NCBI RefSeq assembly: GCF_014522325.1
Contig: NZ_CP041983.1
Span: forward strand, 1 to 64,000
From: Lactobacillus sp. PV012
Lineage (GTDB): Bacteria > Bacillota > Bacilli > Lactobacillales > Lactobacillaceae
DNA: 64,000 bases
Reading direction: 5' to 3'
Under the pieces are notes generated by a model, which worked only from the letters and a program-made list of their open reading frames with translations, was not told the DNA's origin and made no database searches. This document shows positions 26,821 to 35,241 of the stretch, piece by piece. A program made the position numbers and the translations under genes. Within the stretch, counting starts at the first letter, position 1. Each line of letters opens with the position of its first letter.

Positions 26821-28131
26821 ATGAACTTCGTAAAACAATATTTTAAATTGGATAGCCTCGGGACCAATATTCAAACCGAGTTTTTGGCAGGACTCACCAC
26901 TTTCATTAGTATGTCCTATATCCTTTTCGTTAATCCCTCTGTTTTAGGAGCAAGCGGCATGAATACCGGTGCCGTATTTACTGCTACTGCTCTTTCAGCA
27001 GCCTTAGGTACTGCAATCATGGGAATCGTTGCCAATTATCCTATTGGAGAAGCACCAGCTCTGGGAATTAACGCATTTTTTGCTTATACGGTTTGTATTG
27101 GAATGCACGTTTCTTGGCAAACAGCTTTAGCTAGTGTATTTGTCGCTTCCATAATTTTCATTTTAATTACCCTCTTTAAATTACGCGAAAAAATTATCGA
27201 TTCAATTCCAGCTGATTTAAAATTTGCAATTTCTTCAGGTATTGGTCTTTTTATTGCCTTTCTAGGTTTTCAAAATGGTGGCTTAATTGTTGCTAATAAA
27301 TCAACTTTAGTTGGGCTTGGTTCTCTTCATAACCCACTTGTTTGGATTACAATTGTTGGATTATTTATTACAATTATCCTAATGATTTTAGGAGTTCCAG
27401 GAGCAATTTTTATTGGAATGATTGGTGCTTCAATTTTTGGAATATGCACTGGACAAATTTCACTTCCTCACAAATTTATTTCTTTGGCACCAAGCTTAGC
27501 TCCAACTTTTGGCCAAGCAATTTTTCACTTAAAAGATATTAATACTCTACAAATGTGGGTAGTTGTTTTAACCTTCCTATTAGTTACTTTCTTTGATACA
27601 GCCGGAACATTAATTGGGTTAGCGCAACAAGCTGGTTTTATGAAAAATAATAAAATGCCTCGTGTGGGAAAAGCGTTGGCTGCTGATTCTACTGCAATGC
27701 TATTTGGATCAATTTTCGGAACTTCTCCTGTTGGAGCTTACGTTGAATCAAGTGCTGGGATTGCAATTGGCGGTCGTTCTGGTTTAACCGCTGTTTTCGT
27801 TGCCATCTTTTTCTTGATTTCAATGATTTTTAGTCCTCTTCTTAGTGTCTTTACTGTTCAAGTAACTGCTCCCGCATTAATTATTGTCGGTGTATTAATG
27901 GCCCAAAATACTGCTCATATTCATTGGAATAAATTAGAAATTGCTGTTCCTGCATTTTTAATTTTAATCGGAATGCCACTTAGTTATAGTATTTCTGATG
28001 GACTTGCCTGGGGAATGATAACTTATCCAATTTCGATGGTAGCTGCCCGCCGCTATAAAGAAGTCACACCAATGATGTGGGTACTATTTGTAATCTTCAT
28101 CATCTTCTTGTGGGTACTAAATTTTAAATAG
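26821..28131 (+). CDS. NCS2/AzgA-type purine permease (first copy)
   Basis: 436 residues, about 14 helices, of the AzgA/PbuG branch that takes up hypoxanthine, guanine or adenine with protons. Seen: GLTTFISMSYILFVNP, TATALSAALGTAIMG, FFDTAGTLIGLAQQAG and GTSPVGAYVESSAGIAIGGRSGLTA. I start it at the ATG after GGAGGT; the in-frame ATG four codons earlier overlaps that site. Upstream CACGAACATT loosely resembles a PurR box half. Confidence 0.88.
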   Translation: MNFVKQYFKLDSLGTNIQTEFLAGLTTFISMSYILFVNPSVLGASGMNTGAVFTATALSAALGTAIMGIVANYPIGEAPALGINAFFAYTVCIGMHVSWQTALASVFVASIIFILITLFKLREKIIDSIPADLKFAISSGIGLFIAFLGFQNGGLIVANKSTLVGLGSLHNPLVWITIVGLFITIILMILGVPGAIFIGMIGASIFGICTGQISLPHKFISLAPSLAPTFGQAIFHLKDINTLQMWVVVLTFLLVTFFDTAGTLIGLAQQAGFMKNNKMPRVGKALAADSTAMLFGSIFGTSPVGAYVESSAGIAIGGRSGLTAVFVAIFFLISMIFSPLLSVFTVQVTAPALIIVGVLMAQNTAHIHWNKLEIAVPAFLILIGMPLSYSISDGLAWGMITYPISMVAARRYKEVTPMMWVLFVIFIIFLWVLNFK

Positions 28132-28139
28132 GAAATTTA

Positions 28140-28162
28140 TGAGGATAATTCCTCATTTTTTT
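28140..28162 (+). terminator. Terminator after the first purine permease gene
   Basis: TGAGGATAATTCCTCA followed by T7. Confidence 0.75.
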
Positions 28163-28172
28163 CTATAAAAAA

Positions 28173-28352
28173 TTGACAATAAAAATTAAAATAGTTAATA
28201 TAATAATTGTAAATTTTATTTTAAGGAGCGATGAGATCCATATTACTTTACTTTATATTTAGCTAAATTTATGGTAATTTCATGCTTTGATACTACATAA
28301 TTTCCCACTTGTTAACAATGTTTCGTTAGTTTAATTAAAGGAGATTTTGTCA
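28173..28352 (+). promoter_or_regulatory. ribB promoter and about 145-base leader
   Basis: TTGACA (28173-28178), 17 bases, TAATAT (28196-28201): near-consensus promoter. The leader that follows is AT-rich. I looked for the FMN riboswitch core and do not see it. AAAGGAG at 28337-28343 serves the ATG at 28353. Confidence 0.7.
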
Positions 28353-28979
28353 ATGTCAAAGATGATTAAAGAAAAAATTGAAAATGCACTTGAATGGTTA
28401 AAAAATGGCGGTTTGGTAATCGTAGCTGATGATGAAGATCGCGAAGCAGAAGGAGACATGATTGGTTTAGGTTCCAAGGTGACAGCAGATAATGTTAATT
28501 TCATTATCAAGAATGCTCGTGGCTTGTTATGTGCACCCGTTTCTCCTGCTATTGCGGATAAATTAGATTTATATCCAATGAACCAACATAACACTGACCC
28601 TTACGGAACAGCTTTTACTATTAGTGTTGACTATAAGGACACCACTACTGGTATTTCAGCGGCTGATCGTGCTTTAACTATCCAGAAACTTAGTGATCCT
28701 TCTTCAAAGGCAGAAGATTTCTATAAACCTGGTCATATTTTTCCATTACGTGCAAAGCAACACGGCGTCTTAGACCGAAATGGTCATACTGAAACAGGTT
28801 TAACTCTTGCTCGTTTAGCCGGCGAACCTGAAGTAGCATATATTTGCGAAATGATTAAACCTGATGGTAGCATGGGACGTCGCCCATATCTCAAAGAGTT
28901 TGCCCAAACTCATGAAATGCCATATTTTACTATTGCGGAATTACAAGAGTATGTCCGTGAATTTCATCCTAACATTTAA
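28353..28979 (+). CDS. ribB: 3,4-dihydroxy-2-butanone 4-phosphate synthase
   Basis: 208 residues. The enzyme makes the four-carbon precursor of riboflavin from ribulose-5-phosphate. Diagnostic motifs are present: VADDEDREAEGD (acidic metal/substrate loop), TAFTISVD, GISAADRA, PGHIFPLRA and HTETGLTLARLAG. The GTP cyclohydrolase II half (RibA) found in most Firmicute RibBA proteins is absent, and no other rib gene lies in the window. It sits between two purine permeases. The start is set by the AAAGGAG nine bases upstream. Confidence 0.92.
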   Translation: MSKMIKEKIENALEWLKNGGLVIVADDEDREAEGDMIGLGSKVTADNVNFIIKNARGLLCAPVSPAIADKLDLYPMNQHNTDPYGTAFTISVDYKDTTTGISAADRALTIQKLSDPSSKAEDFYKPGHIFPLRAKQHGVLDRNGHTETGLTLARLAGEPEVAYICEMIKPDGSMGRRPYLKEFAQTHEMPYFTIAELQEYVREFHPNI

Positions 28980-28983
28980 TCAA

Positions 28984-29020
28984 TCTGCGTTATACCTAGA
29001 GGGTGTAACGCTTTTTGTTT
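28984..29020 (+). terminator. Terminator after ribB
   Basis: GCGTTATACC / GGGTGTAACGC followed by T5. Confidence 0.8.
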
Positions 29021-29124
29021 GGAAAATTAAAAAAACTTAATTTTTTCTCTTCTCCCATAAAAATTCTGTGCTACACTAGTAACAATTAATCAATTTTATT
29101 AATTTATAATCGGAGGATATTTAA

Positions 29125-30438
29125 ATGCAGACATTAAACAAGGTCTTTCATTTACAAGATGCTCATACCACTGTCAAAAAAGAGTTTATTGCAGCTCTTA
29201 CTACTTTTGTCAGTCTCTCCTACATCTTATTTGTTAACCCTAATATTTTAAGTGCAGCTGGAATTAACAAAGGAGCTGCCTTTACTGTAACTGCTATCGC
29301 AACCGCTATTGGATGTGTTTTGATGGGATTAATTGCAAACTACCCGATTGCTCTAGCACCTACTTTGGGTAGTGCTGCCTTTTTCTCATACAATGTTGTC
29401 ATTGGGATGCATATCAATTGGCAAACTGCCTTAGCTAGTGTCTTAGTAGCTTCAATTTTATTTATTTTAATTACAATTTTTAAACTAAGAGAAAAAGTTG
29501 TTGATGCCATCCCTCAAGACTTAAAATATGCCATTTCTGCTGGGATCGGTTTATTTATTGCCTTTATTGGGTTACAAAATGGTAAATTAATTGTTGATAA
29601 CAAATCTTCTCTTGTTGGATTAGGTTCTTTTAGCAATCCAGCAGTTTGGATTACTTTATTTGGATTAGTACTTACAGTGATCTTATTAGCTGCTAAAGTA
29701 CCGGGGTCCATTTTTATTGGAATGATTGTAACTGCTATTTTTGGAATTTTTATCGGTCAGATTGCTACACCACAAGGTATTATTTCTACTCCGCCTTCAA
29801 TTGCACCAACTTTTGGCCAAGCAGTTTTTCATTTAAGTGATATCAATACCCCACAACTATTTATGGTTGTTTTAACCTTCCTATTAGTTACATTTTTTGA
29901 TACAGCAGGTACTTTAATTGGAATGACCCAACAAGCTGGTTTAGTAGATAAAAATGGTAAAATTCCTCGTATTGGAAAAGCATTCTTATCTGATTCTCTA
30001 GCAATGGTTGAAGGATCTATTTTGGGTACTGCTCCCCTTGGAACTTCAGTAGAATCAAGTGCAGGAATTGCTATGGGTGGTAAAACAGGACTAACTGCTA
30101 TCTTTGTGGGAATTTTATTTTTGATTTCAATGATTTTTAGTCCTTTACTTGCTGTCATCCCTACGACTGTTACCGCTCCCGCCTTAATTATTGTTGGGGT
30201 CTTAATGGCAGGTAATCTAAAAAGAATCGACTGGGATAAGTTTGAAGTTGCCTTCCCTGCTTTCTTAGTTGTGGTTGGAATGCCTCTTACTTACTCTATT
30301 TCTGATGGATTAGCCTTGGGAATGATTGCTTATCCCATTACCATGATTGCTGCAAAGCGTTATAAAGAAATTTCCCCAATGATGTACATCTTATTTGTCT
30401 TATTCATCATCTTTTTCTTAATTACCAACATGGGATAA
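29125..30438 (+). CDS. NCS2/AzgA-type purine permease (second copy)
   Basis: 437 residues, a paralogue of the permease at 26.8-28.1 kb with long identical runs (for example TFFDTAGTLIG and ISMIFSPLL). A substrate-region difference is APTLGSAAFFSYN against APALGINAFFAYT, where AzgA permeases carry a conserved G-x-N-A; here the Asn is Ser. CGGAGGA precedes the ATG. The deformylase-like gene follows after 15 bases in the same unit. Confidence 0.87.
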   Translation: MQTLNKVFHLQDAHTTVKKEFIAALTTFVSLSYILFVNPNILSAAGINKGAAFTVTAIATAIGCVLMGLIANYPIALAPTLGSAAFFSYNVVIGMHINWQTALASVLVASILFILITIFKLREKVVDAIPQDLKYAISAGIGLFIAFIGLQNGKLIVDNKSSLVGLGSFSNPAVWITLFGLVLTVILLAAKVPGSIFIGMIVTAIFGIFIGQIATPQGIISTPPSIAPTFGQAVFHLSDINTPQLFMVVLTFLLVTFFDTAGTLIGMTQQAGLVDKNGKIPRIGKAFLSDSLAMVEGSILGTAPLGTSVESSAGIAMGGKTGLTAIFVGILFLISMIFSPLLAVIPTTVTAPALIIVGVLMAGNLKRIDWDKFEVAFPAFLVVVGMPLTYSISDGLALGMIAYPITMIAAKRYKEISPMMYILFVLFIIFFLITNMG

Positions 30439-30453
30439 CGAAAGGGGGACTTC

Positions 30454-30867
30454 ATGAGTAAAAAATCAATTGTTAAAGATGTGATGTTTTTATCACAAAA
30501 AAGTACTCCTGCCACAACTGCGGACATCCAAGTGGCTCAAGATTTAACCGATACTTTGATTGCTAACAAAGAACGTGCAGTTGGACTAGCAGCTAATATG
30601 ATTGGCGTGCAAAAGAATATTATTGCTTTTTTCGCTGGGCCACTTCCAATGGTGATGTTTAATCCAAGAATTATTAATAAATCAGGAGAATATCATACGC
30701 AAGAGGGATGCCTTTCACTAAGTGGGCAGCGACCAACAACACGTTACCGGGAAATAACTGTTGAATTTCAAAATCATAATTTCGAAAAGACAACTCAATC
30801 ATTTACAGGATTTGTTGCAGAAGTGATTCAACATGAAATTGATCATACTAAGGGAATTATTATTTAA
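30454..30867 (+). CDS. Peptide-deformylase-like protein
   Basis: 137 residues, shorter than the house-keeping enzyme (about 185). Motif II, EGCLS (metal Cys), and motif III, QHEIDH (two metal His and catalytic Glu), are intact. Motif I, normally GxGxAAxQ, reads AVGLAANMI, so the oxyanion-hole Gln is Met. This shorter second type occurs in lactobacilli; it may be a true deformylase with altered specificity or a divergent copy. It is co-transcribed with a purine permease, which has no evident metabolic link. Confidence 0.8.
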   Translation: MSKKSIVKDVMFLSQKSTPATTADIQVAQDLTDTLIANKERAVGLAANMIGVQKNIIAFFAGPLPMVMFNPRIINKSGEYHTQEGCLSLSGQRPTTRYREITVEFQNHNFEKTTQSFTGFVAEVIQHEIDHTKGIII

Positions 30868-30892
30868 AGGTAGTTGAATAACTGCCTTTTTT
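30867..30892 (+). terminator. Terminator after the deformylase-like gene
   Basis: AGGTAGTT-gaat-AACTGCCT followed by T7. Confidence 0.75.
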
Positions 30893-30897
30893 TGAAG

Positions 30898-30932
30898 ACC
30901 GATTTTTTGATTTTTTGATTTTTTTGATTTAT
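30898..30932 (+). repeat. GATTTTTT tandem repeat
   Basis: Three to four units of GATTTTTT (8-9 bases each) lie between the terminator and the start region of the secreted-protein gene. They overlap the place where a -35 box or UP element would be. Such a repeat can change length by slippage and also bends DNA. Confidence 0.6.
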
Positions 30933-30967
30933 ATTTACTTTGAATATTTAATTAAAGGAGTAAAATT

Positions 30968-31628
30968 ATGAAAAGAAAAAGCATACTAAACACTATTATC
31001 GCACTATCTCTTTTAGGAAGTACAGAGTACCTCGGCTTATTTAATACTACCCAAGTTCATGCAGCTACAACCTCTACCAAGACTGCAACTTCTTCTATTA
31101 ATTCACTTAATACTTTTACAATTCAAAACATTGATCCCTATATAAAAGTAGTTAACAATCAATACGTTCTTCAGTTACCCTCAACTGCCTCATTTTCTTC
31201 CAATGTTGTAAAAGCAGTTCAATCACAACTTCTCCTTACTAATACTACTATTAAAAAAAATCATAGTATGATCGATCCAACAACTAAAGAAATTGTTTCT
31301 AATACTGATGCTCCATTTTTTTCTTTAGCTCGTAGAAGATGTTGGGGCCATGTATACTGGTTTTGAATCTAATGCTGCTGTCTACCAAGAAGCTCATTAC
31401 TTAGAAATATCTGGTACAGCAGTTGAATATATTGGCATGCTCTCAGTAGCTGTACCTGGTATTGGAGATGTATCTGGTGCACTATTAGGTGCTTGGGGTA
31501 AAGTGCTCTCTGATCATAATCATAATGTTGCTGAAGCGCTATTAAGATATAATCGTCGCCATAAGCACAGTTATATCTATATGGATTATAATTTTAATGG
31601 TAATTATTCTTTCCATACCTTTAAATAG
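30968..31628 (+). pseudogene. Frameshifted secreted protein, possible bacteriocin-like peptide
   Basis: The first part (30968-31366) has a signal peptide ending VHA-A (about residue 32) and reads to ...SLARRRCWGHVYWF before a stop. The second part (31350-31628) reads in the next frame from D-V-G-A-M-Y-T-G-F and has a Gly-rich hydrophobic stretch (VAVPGIGDVSGALLGAWG) and an aromatic C-terminus. A one-base change near 31340 would join them into one protein of about 219 residues. There is a good AAAGGAG before the ATG. I do not recognise a family. A small membrane protein follows, as in bacteriocin/immunity pairs. If the frameshift is real the product is broken. Confidence 0.55.
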
Positions 31629-31656
31629 TTCCATATGGAGGAGGGATTATTTACTT

Positions 31657-31896
31657 ATGTTATATTATCTATTAATTCTTATTTTAGCTTTTATAAGCCA
31701 AAATTTGTCTCCCAGGCTATATCAAAAAATTGGACTCTGGTATCTTATTATTTATATTCCAATTTTATTCATTGCAGTTGGTTATATTTACTATGAAAAT
31801 CAAAGCACTTTTTCCTTAGTCTTAGCAATTATCACCTTTATTCTAGGTGTCATTCTGAATATTTGGGGAATCAAAAAAGTAGCCAAAAATGACTAA
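31657..31896 (+). CDS. Small membrane protein, possible immunity partner
   Basis: 79 residues with three hydrophobic helices and a basic end (KKVAKND). The start is the ATG after GGAGGAGGG. No family recognised. It starts 29 bases behind the frameshifted secreted protein, and the pairing of a small secreted product with a small membrane protein resembles bacteriocin-immunity units; that role is inference. Confidence 0.6.
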   Translation: MLYYLLILILAFISQNLSPRLYQKIGLWYLIIYIPILFIAVGYIYYENQSTFSLVLAIITFILGVILNIWGIKKVAKND

Positions 31897-31982
31897 CTTT
31901 AGCGTCAAATCCGGTCATTTTACCACATATTCTTAAAAATCGACCACTTAGGAAAAGTTTTATAACTATTTCAATTTTCCTT

Positions 31983-32078
31983 TATAATAAGATTTCGTTA
32001 AACACAAACCAACCATTTGGAGCCTCATAATCACCAAATGGTAAAAGACCTCTCTTTACTGTTAGAAAGGTCTTTTTT
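31983..32078 (+). ncRNA. Short terminated transcription unit A (possible sRNA)
   Basis: TATAAT (31983-31988) is followed by a perfect hairpin ACCATTTGG / CCAAATGGT (32012-32042) and directly by a terminator AAAAGACCT / AGGTCTTTT with T run (32043-32078). The unit would give an RNA of about 85 bases ending 50 bases before the pheromone-like gene. A related element, with similar sequence from 60 bases upstream through the hairpin, occurs at 36.97 kb. It may be an sRNA or an attenuated leader of the two-component operon. Confidence 0.5.
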
Positions 32079-32128
32079 GGTATTTCTATGTATGTTACAC
32101 TAAAAAATATAATTTTTTGGAGGTTTCA

Positions 32129-32221
32129 ATGATGAATATTTTTGAATTATTATTTTTTAATCCGTTTGTTTCTTTTTTTACTAATCGTGGCAAGAAAAGT
32201 AGTCACTTATTCAAATGGTAG
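32129..32221 (+). CDS. Putative 30-residue peptide pheromone precursor
   Basis: A short frame with a strong ribosome site (TTTTGGAGG) ending inside the start of the histidine kinase gene (7-base overlap). It has a hydrophobic N-terminal half (MMNIFELLFFNPFVSFF) and a basic C-terminal half (TNRGKKSSHLFKW). There is no double-glycine leader. Its position directly ahead of an HPK10/AgrC-type kinase is where inducing-peptide genes sit in lactobacilli. Processing and export are unknown. Confidence 0.6.
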   Translation: MMNIFELLFFNPFVSFFTNRGKKSSHLFKW

Positions 32222-33471
32222 AACTAACACCTAATTGGCTGGAAATAGGATTATACGAATTATTTGCTTTATTATTTGACTACATAATTTTCTATGCCTT
32301 AAACAATAAAAGAAAATTTTATCTTTCAGATATTATTTTCTTTTTTATTACTTTTCCCATTTTATTTATCTTACAAGATTTCGGAATGCCTATCACTCTG
32401 ATTGTAACAATCCTTGAAATTTTTAGTTTCTGGCTTTTTTACCAAAAAAAATTTGGTTCTTTACAAACTCTAACTACAGTTGTATTAACCAATTTTCTTT
32501 CGCTAGCAGTCGATTCAACTTTAGGCGAACTAAAAGATTATAAAATCTTTTCCTTCCCCTACTTTTCAGTACTTTTTTATCTTCTAGTAATTTTTATACT
32601 AGCTTGGGTAACATACCACTTTAAATTCACCAAATTTCTCACTAAAAATAATGACTATTATTTACTTTCTTTAATTATTTTTTCTTTTGTTACTTTGCTT
32701 CTAGTAGAAAATTTTTCTAAATCTACTGTTTTAATTTTTATTCTTTTTCAATTTATCTTTTTAATATTTTTACTGCGCTACTATCAAAAAAAGGAGGCAG
32801 CTCAACAATTAGCAAGAGAAAACAAAAACTTAGATATTTACTTACAAACACTTCAGATAGAACAAGACAAGCTCCATGCCTTTAAACATGATTATCAAGA
32901 TCTTCTCAAAAGTCTAACTCATAATGTAAATTCCAAGCAGCTTAAAGAAATATTGCCTAAATTAGACGTTTATTCAACTAAACAAATTTCTACAAATGAA
33001 TTAAATATTTCTGAATTAAATAATATTTCAAATCCTTATCTAAAAAGTTTAATGATAGAGAAATTTAATCAAATTTATGAATACAAAATTCCCTATACTT
33101 TTGAATGTACTATGCCAACAAAAATTCCTTCCTCAATAAACATATTTGATTTAATTAGAATAATTGGTATTGGTTACAATAATGCAATTGAGGAAAGCTT
33201 AAAACTTCAACAGCTAAATAAAATTCCTGAAATTAGAACTATGATTCATCAACCTAATTCTGAAGAACTAGAAATTACCATTAAAAATAGAACTTCTCCT
33301 CAAAATAAAACTGACAATCTTACTCAACGCAGAGTTACAACTAAAGCTGGTCATTCAGGCTTAGGATTAGCAAATGTTGTAGAAATCATTACACACTATG
33401 ATAGTCTTTCCTTTTATCATAGTCAGAAAAATGGTTGGTTTACTTTTACACTTACAATTTTTAATAAATAG
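32215..33471 (+). CDS. Peptide-sensing histidine kinase (HPK10/AgrC-like)
   Basis: 418 residues. Six or so membrane helices (1-190) form the peptide sensor, then a coiled segment (190-220), the H-box FKHDYQDLL with His225 followed by Asp, an N-box YNNAIEES, and the G-box GHSGLGLANV near the end. This is the HPK10 architecture used for bacteriocin quorum sensing (PlnB, AbpK, AgrC). It should phosphorylate the LytTR regulator that follows 13 bases later. Confidence 0.9.
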   Translation: MVELTPNWLEIGLYELFALLFDYIIFYALNNKRKFYLSDIIFFFITFPILFILQDFGMPITLIVTILEIFSFWLFYQKKFGSLQTLTTVVLTNFLSLAVDSTLGELKDYKIFSFPYFSVLFYLLVIFILAWVTYHFKFTKFLTKNNDYYLLSLIIFSFVTLLLVENFSKSTVLIFILFQFIFLIFLLRYYQKKEAAQQLARENKNLDIYLQTLQIEQDKLHAFKHDYQDLLKSLTHNVNSKQLKEILPKLDVYSTKQISTNELNISELNNISNPYLKSLMIEKFNQIYEYKIPYTFECTMPTKIPSSINIFDLIRIIGIGYNNAIEESLKLQQLNKIPEIRTMIHQPNSEELEITIKNRTSPQNKTDNLTQRRVTTKAGHSGLGLANVVEIITHYDSLSFYHSQKNGWFTFTLTIFNK

Positions 33472-33484
33472 GAGGAAAAAACAA

Positions 33485-34240
33485 ATGATCCAATTTAATG
33501 TCTTTATTTGTGATGATAATCCTGCTTATCTTCAAGAAGTAACTGTTGCTGTTAAACAATCTACAATTATCTTATCTGATGAACAACGTACCTTTGACAT
33601 TTTAAAGACTACAACCAATTATTCTGAACTGCTAAATTATATTTCTACACATAAAACCCAAAATAATATCTACTTTCTTGATATTGAACTTCAACAAGAA
33701 AAAAATGGTCTAGATTTAGCTGAGCAAATTCATCATCTTGATCCTAAAGGACAAATAATTTTTGTGACTTCCTATCAAAAGTTTGCCTTTTTAACCTATC
33801 AGCGTCGAATTGATGTATTAGATTATATCCTAAAGACTCTACCAAAAGTGGAGTTTCAACAACGTATTACTGATACTTTAACCCAAGCCATCGATAATCT
33901 TCTTAAATTTTCACAAGATAAAAAAGAGATTTTTACTTATAAAATTGGTAGTCACATCTATCAAATTAGCCTTGATAGTATCTATTATATTTCTACTATT
34001 AAAAATTCCCATAGCTTAGCTTTAATTACAAAAGAAGGCTCGTCTTACTTTAGAGAAAGTATAAAAAATATTACTAAGCAATATCCTACTTTAATTAAAG
34101 TTTCTCAATCATACCTCATCAATTATAAAAATATTTCTGATATAAATTTAAAAGATAGAATTATCATTTTTACAAACAATGATTCTATTCCTTATTCTCT
34201 TCGATACCAAAAAGTTATAAAAAAGCTCAAAAATAACTAA
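33485..34240 (+). CDS. LytTR-type response regulator
   Basis: 251 residues. The start is the ATG after GGAGGAAAAA, 29 codons inside the longest frame. Receiver domain 1-125 with CDDN (acid pocket), FLD (Asp66, phosphorylation) and VTSYQKF. C-terminal LytTR DNA-binding domain (about 145-250) with YYISTIKNSHSLALIT, FRESIKNITK, and FIKVSQS-like IKVSQSYLINYKNI. LytTR proteins bind pairs of 9-bp direct repeats 12 bases apart; two such sites lie downstream. Confidence 0.92.
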   Translation: MIQFNVFICDDNPAYLQEVTVAVKQSTIILSDEQRTFDILKTTTNYSELLNYISTHKTQNNIYFLDIELQQEKNGLDLAEQIHHLDPKGQIIFVTSYQKFAFLTYQRRIDVLDYILKTLPKVEFQQRITDTLTQAIDNLLKFSQDKKEIFTYKIGSHIYQISLDSIYYISTIKNSHSLALITKEGSSYFRESIKNITKQYPTLIKVSQSYLINYKNISDINLKDRIIIFTNNDSIPYSLRYQKVIKKLKNN

Positions 34241-34260
34241 TTTCTACCCAAAACTTAACA

Positions 34261-34323
34261 AATATGCCAAAAAAACTGCAATTTACGCCAATTTTGTTTT
34301 TATAGATTTTTTTCAGATATATT
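34261..34323 (+). promoter_or_regulatory. LytTR operator and promoter of the ABC transporter operon
   Basis: Direct repeats AATATGCCA (34261-34269) and TTTACGCCA (34282-34290), 12-base spacer, 21-base period. TATATT -10 at 34318-34323, with 27 bases between. The -35 is poor, as expected for an activated promoter. The same geometry recurs at 37087. Confidence 0.75.
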
Positions 34324-34389
34324 TTTAAACGAAATATTTATTTGAAAGGAATTTATTTCCTTCTTTATTACTCTAAAGGATTAACAACA

Positions 34390-35241
34390 ATGCTCAAAAA
34401 TACTAAAAGAATTTTAGCCCTTCTTTTTTCTATTTATTTTATTACCCTTAATTTTTACCTATTTACTTACTGGCAAGAAGAACATTCTTTATTAGTTCAA
34501 ATTAGAAAACTAAATAGAACTGATCCTTTTCAAGGATTGAATTCATTTGTACACATCCAACTTTCCCAAGATCCTCCTTTTACTACACCCGGCCTTATCT
34601 ATACTATTGTAAGTTTCATAATTATCCCACTTTTTGGCTCACTCTTTTATATTTATCAAAAAGACAACGCTACATTTAATTTTTTGCCCCAAAGAATATC
34701 CTATCCAAAATACTTAAAGAAAGGGTTTCTTTCTTCATTTCTAGGTGGATTTTTACTTTCCCTTTTTACTAGTATTTATGAAATTATTTTTGTTAAATTT
34801 ACTCTTTCAGGAATTAACTATTCTGTTAATGGTTATTTTAAAGAAGTTGGTATCCCTTCTTTTTCAAATAATACATTAATCGAAGTAGTTTCTATTATCG
34901 TTTTAAATGCGTTAGGTTGGGGAATTTATTCAATGTTTATTTTTGCTCTGAACTTATATATTCCAAAGATAATTTTTTCTATTCCTAGTGGATTTCTCTT
35001 TTTCTTAATTATTACCTTATTAATTTCAACTTTCGGAAATCGGAACTCTCTAGTTATGGTTATTAGCGGTACTCTCTTTCCAGAAGCATTGGTATCCCCT
35101 GGTTTTACCACCTTTTATGGTTTAGCATACCCAATAAATTATTATCTTCAATTCATCCTTTCGGCTGTATTTTATATTTGTTTAGCTCTTGTTCTAGCTG
35201 TTATCTGGAAAAAACGGAGACTTAAATATGGCAAAAATTAA
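34390..35241 (+). CDS. ABC-2-like permease subunit 1 of the bacteriocin-island transporter
   Basis: 283 residues, about six membrane helices, with an early extracellular loop (about 35-85). I start at the ATG behind AAAGGA; the longest frame uses a TTG 16 codons earlier. No strong family motif, but gene order (two membrane proteins, ATPase, membrane protein) is that of ABC-2-type peptide exporters or immunity transporters. It overlaps the next gene by 14 bases. Confidence 0.7.
   Translation: MLKNTKRILALLFSIYFITLNFYLFTYWQEEHSLLVQIRKLNRTDPFQGLNSFVHIQLSQDPPFTTPGLIYTIVSFIIIPLFGSLFYIYQKDNATFNFLPQRISYPKYLKKGFLSSFLGGFLLSLFTSIYEIIFVKFTLSGINYSVNGYFKEVGIPSFSNNTLIEVVSIIVLNALGWGIYSMFIFALNLYIPKIIFSIPSGFLFFLIITLLISTFGNRNSLVMVISGTLFPEALVSPGFTTFYGLAYPINYYLQFILSAVFYICLALVLAVIWKKRRLKYGKN

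Noticed and set aside
28217..28265. Leader peptide (MRSILLYFIFS) in the ribB leader as an attenuator
   Set aside because: AAGGAG lies only two bases before the ATG, too close for good initiation, and no terminator follows in the leader.
34342..34389. Upstream TTG start of the first ABC permease gene
   Set aside because: The ATG at 34390 has AAAGGA at good distance, and the TTG would start inside the untranslated leader after the LytTR promoter.
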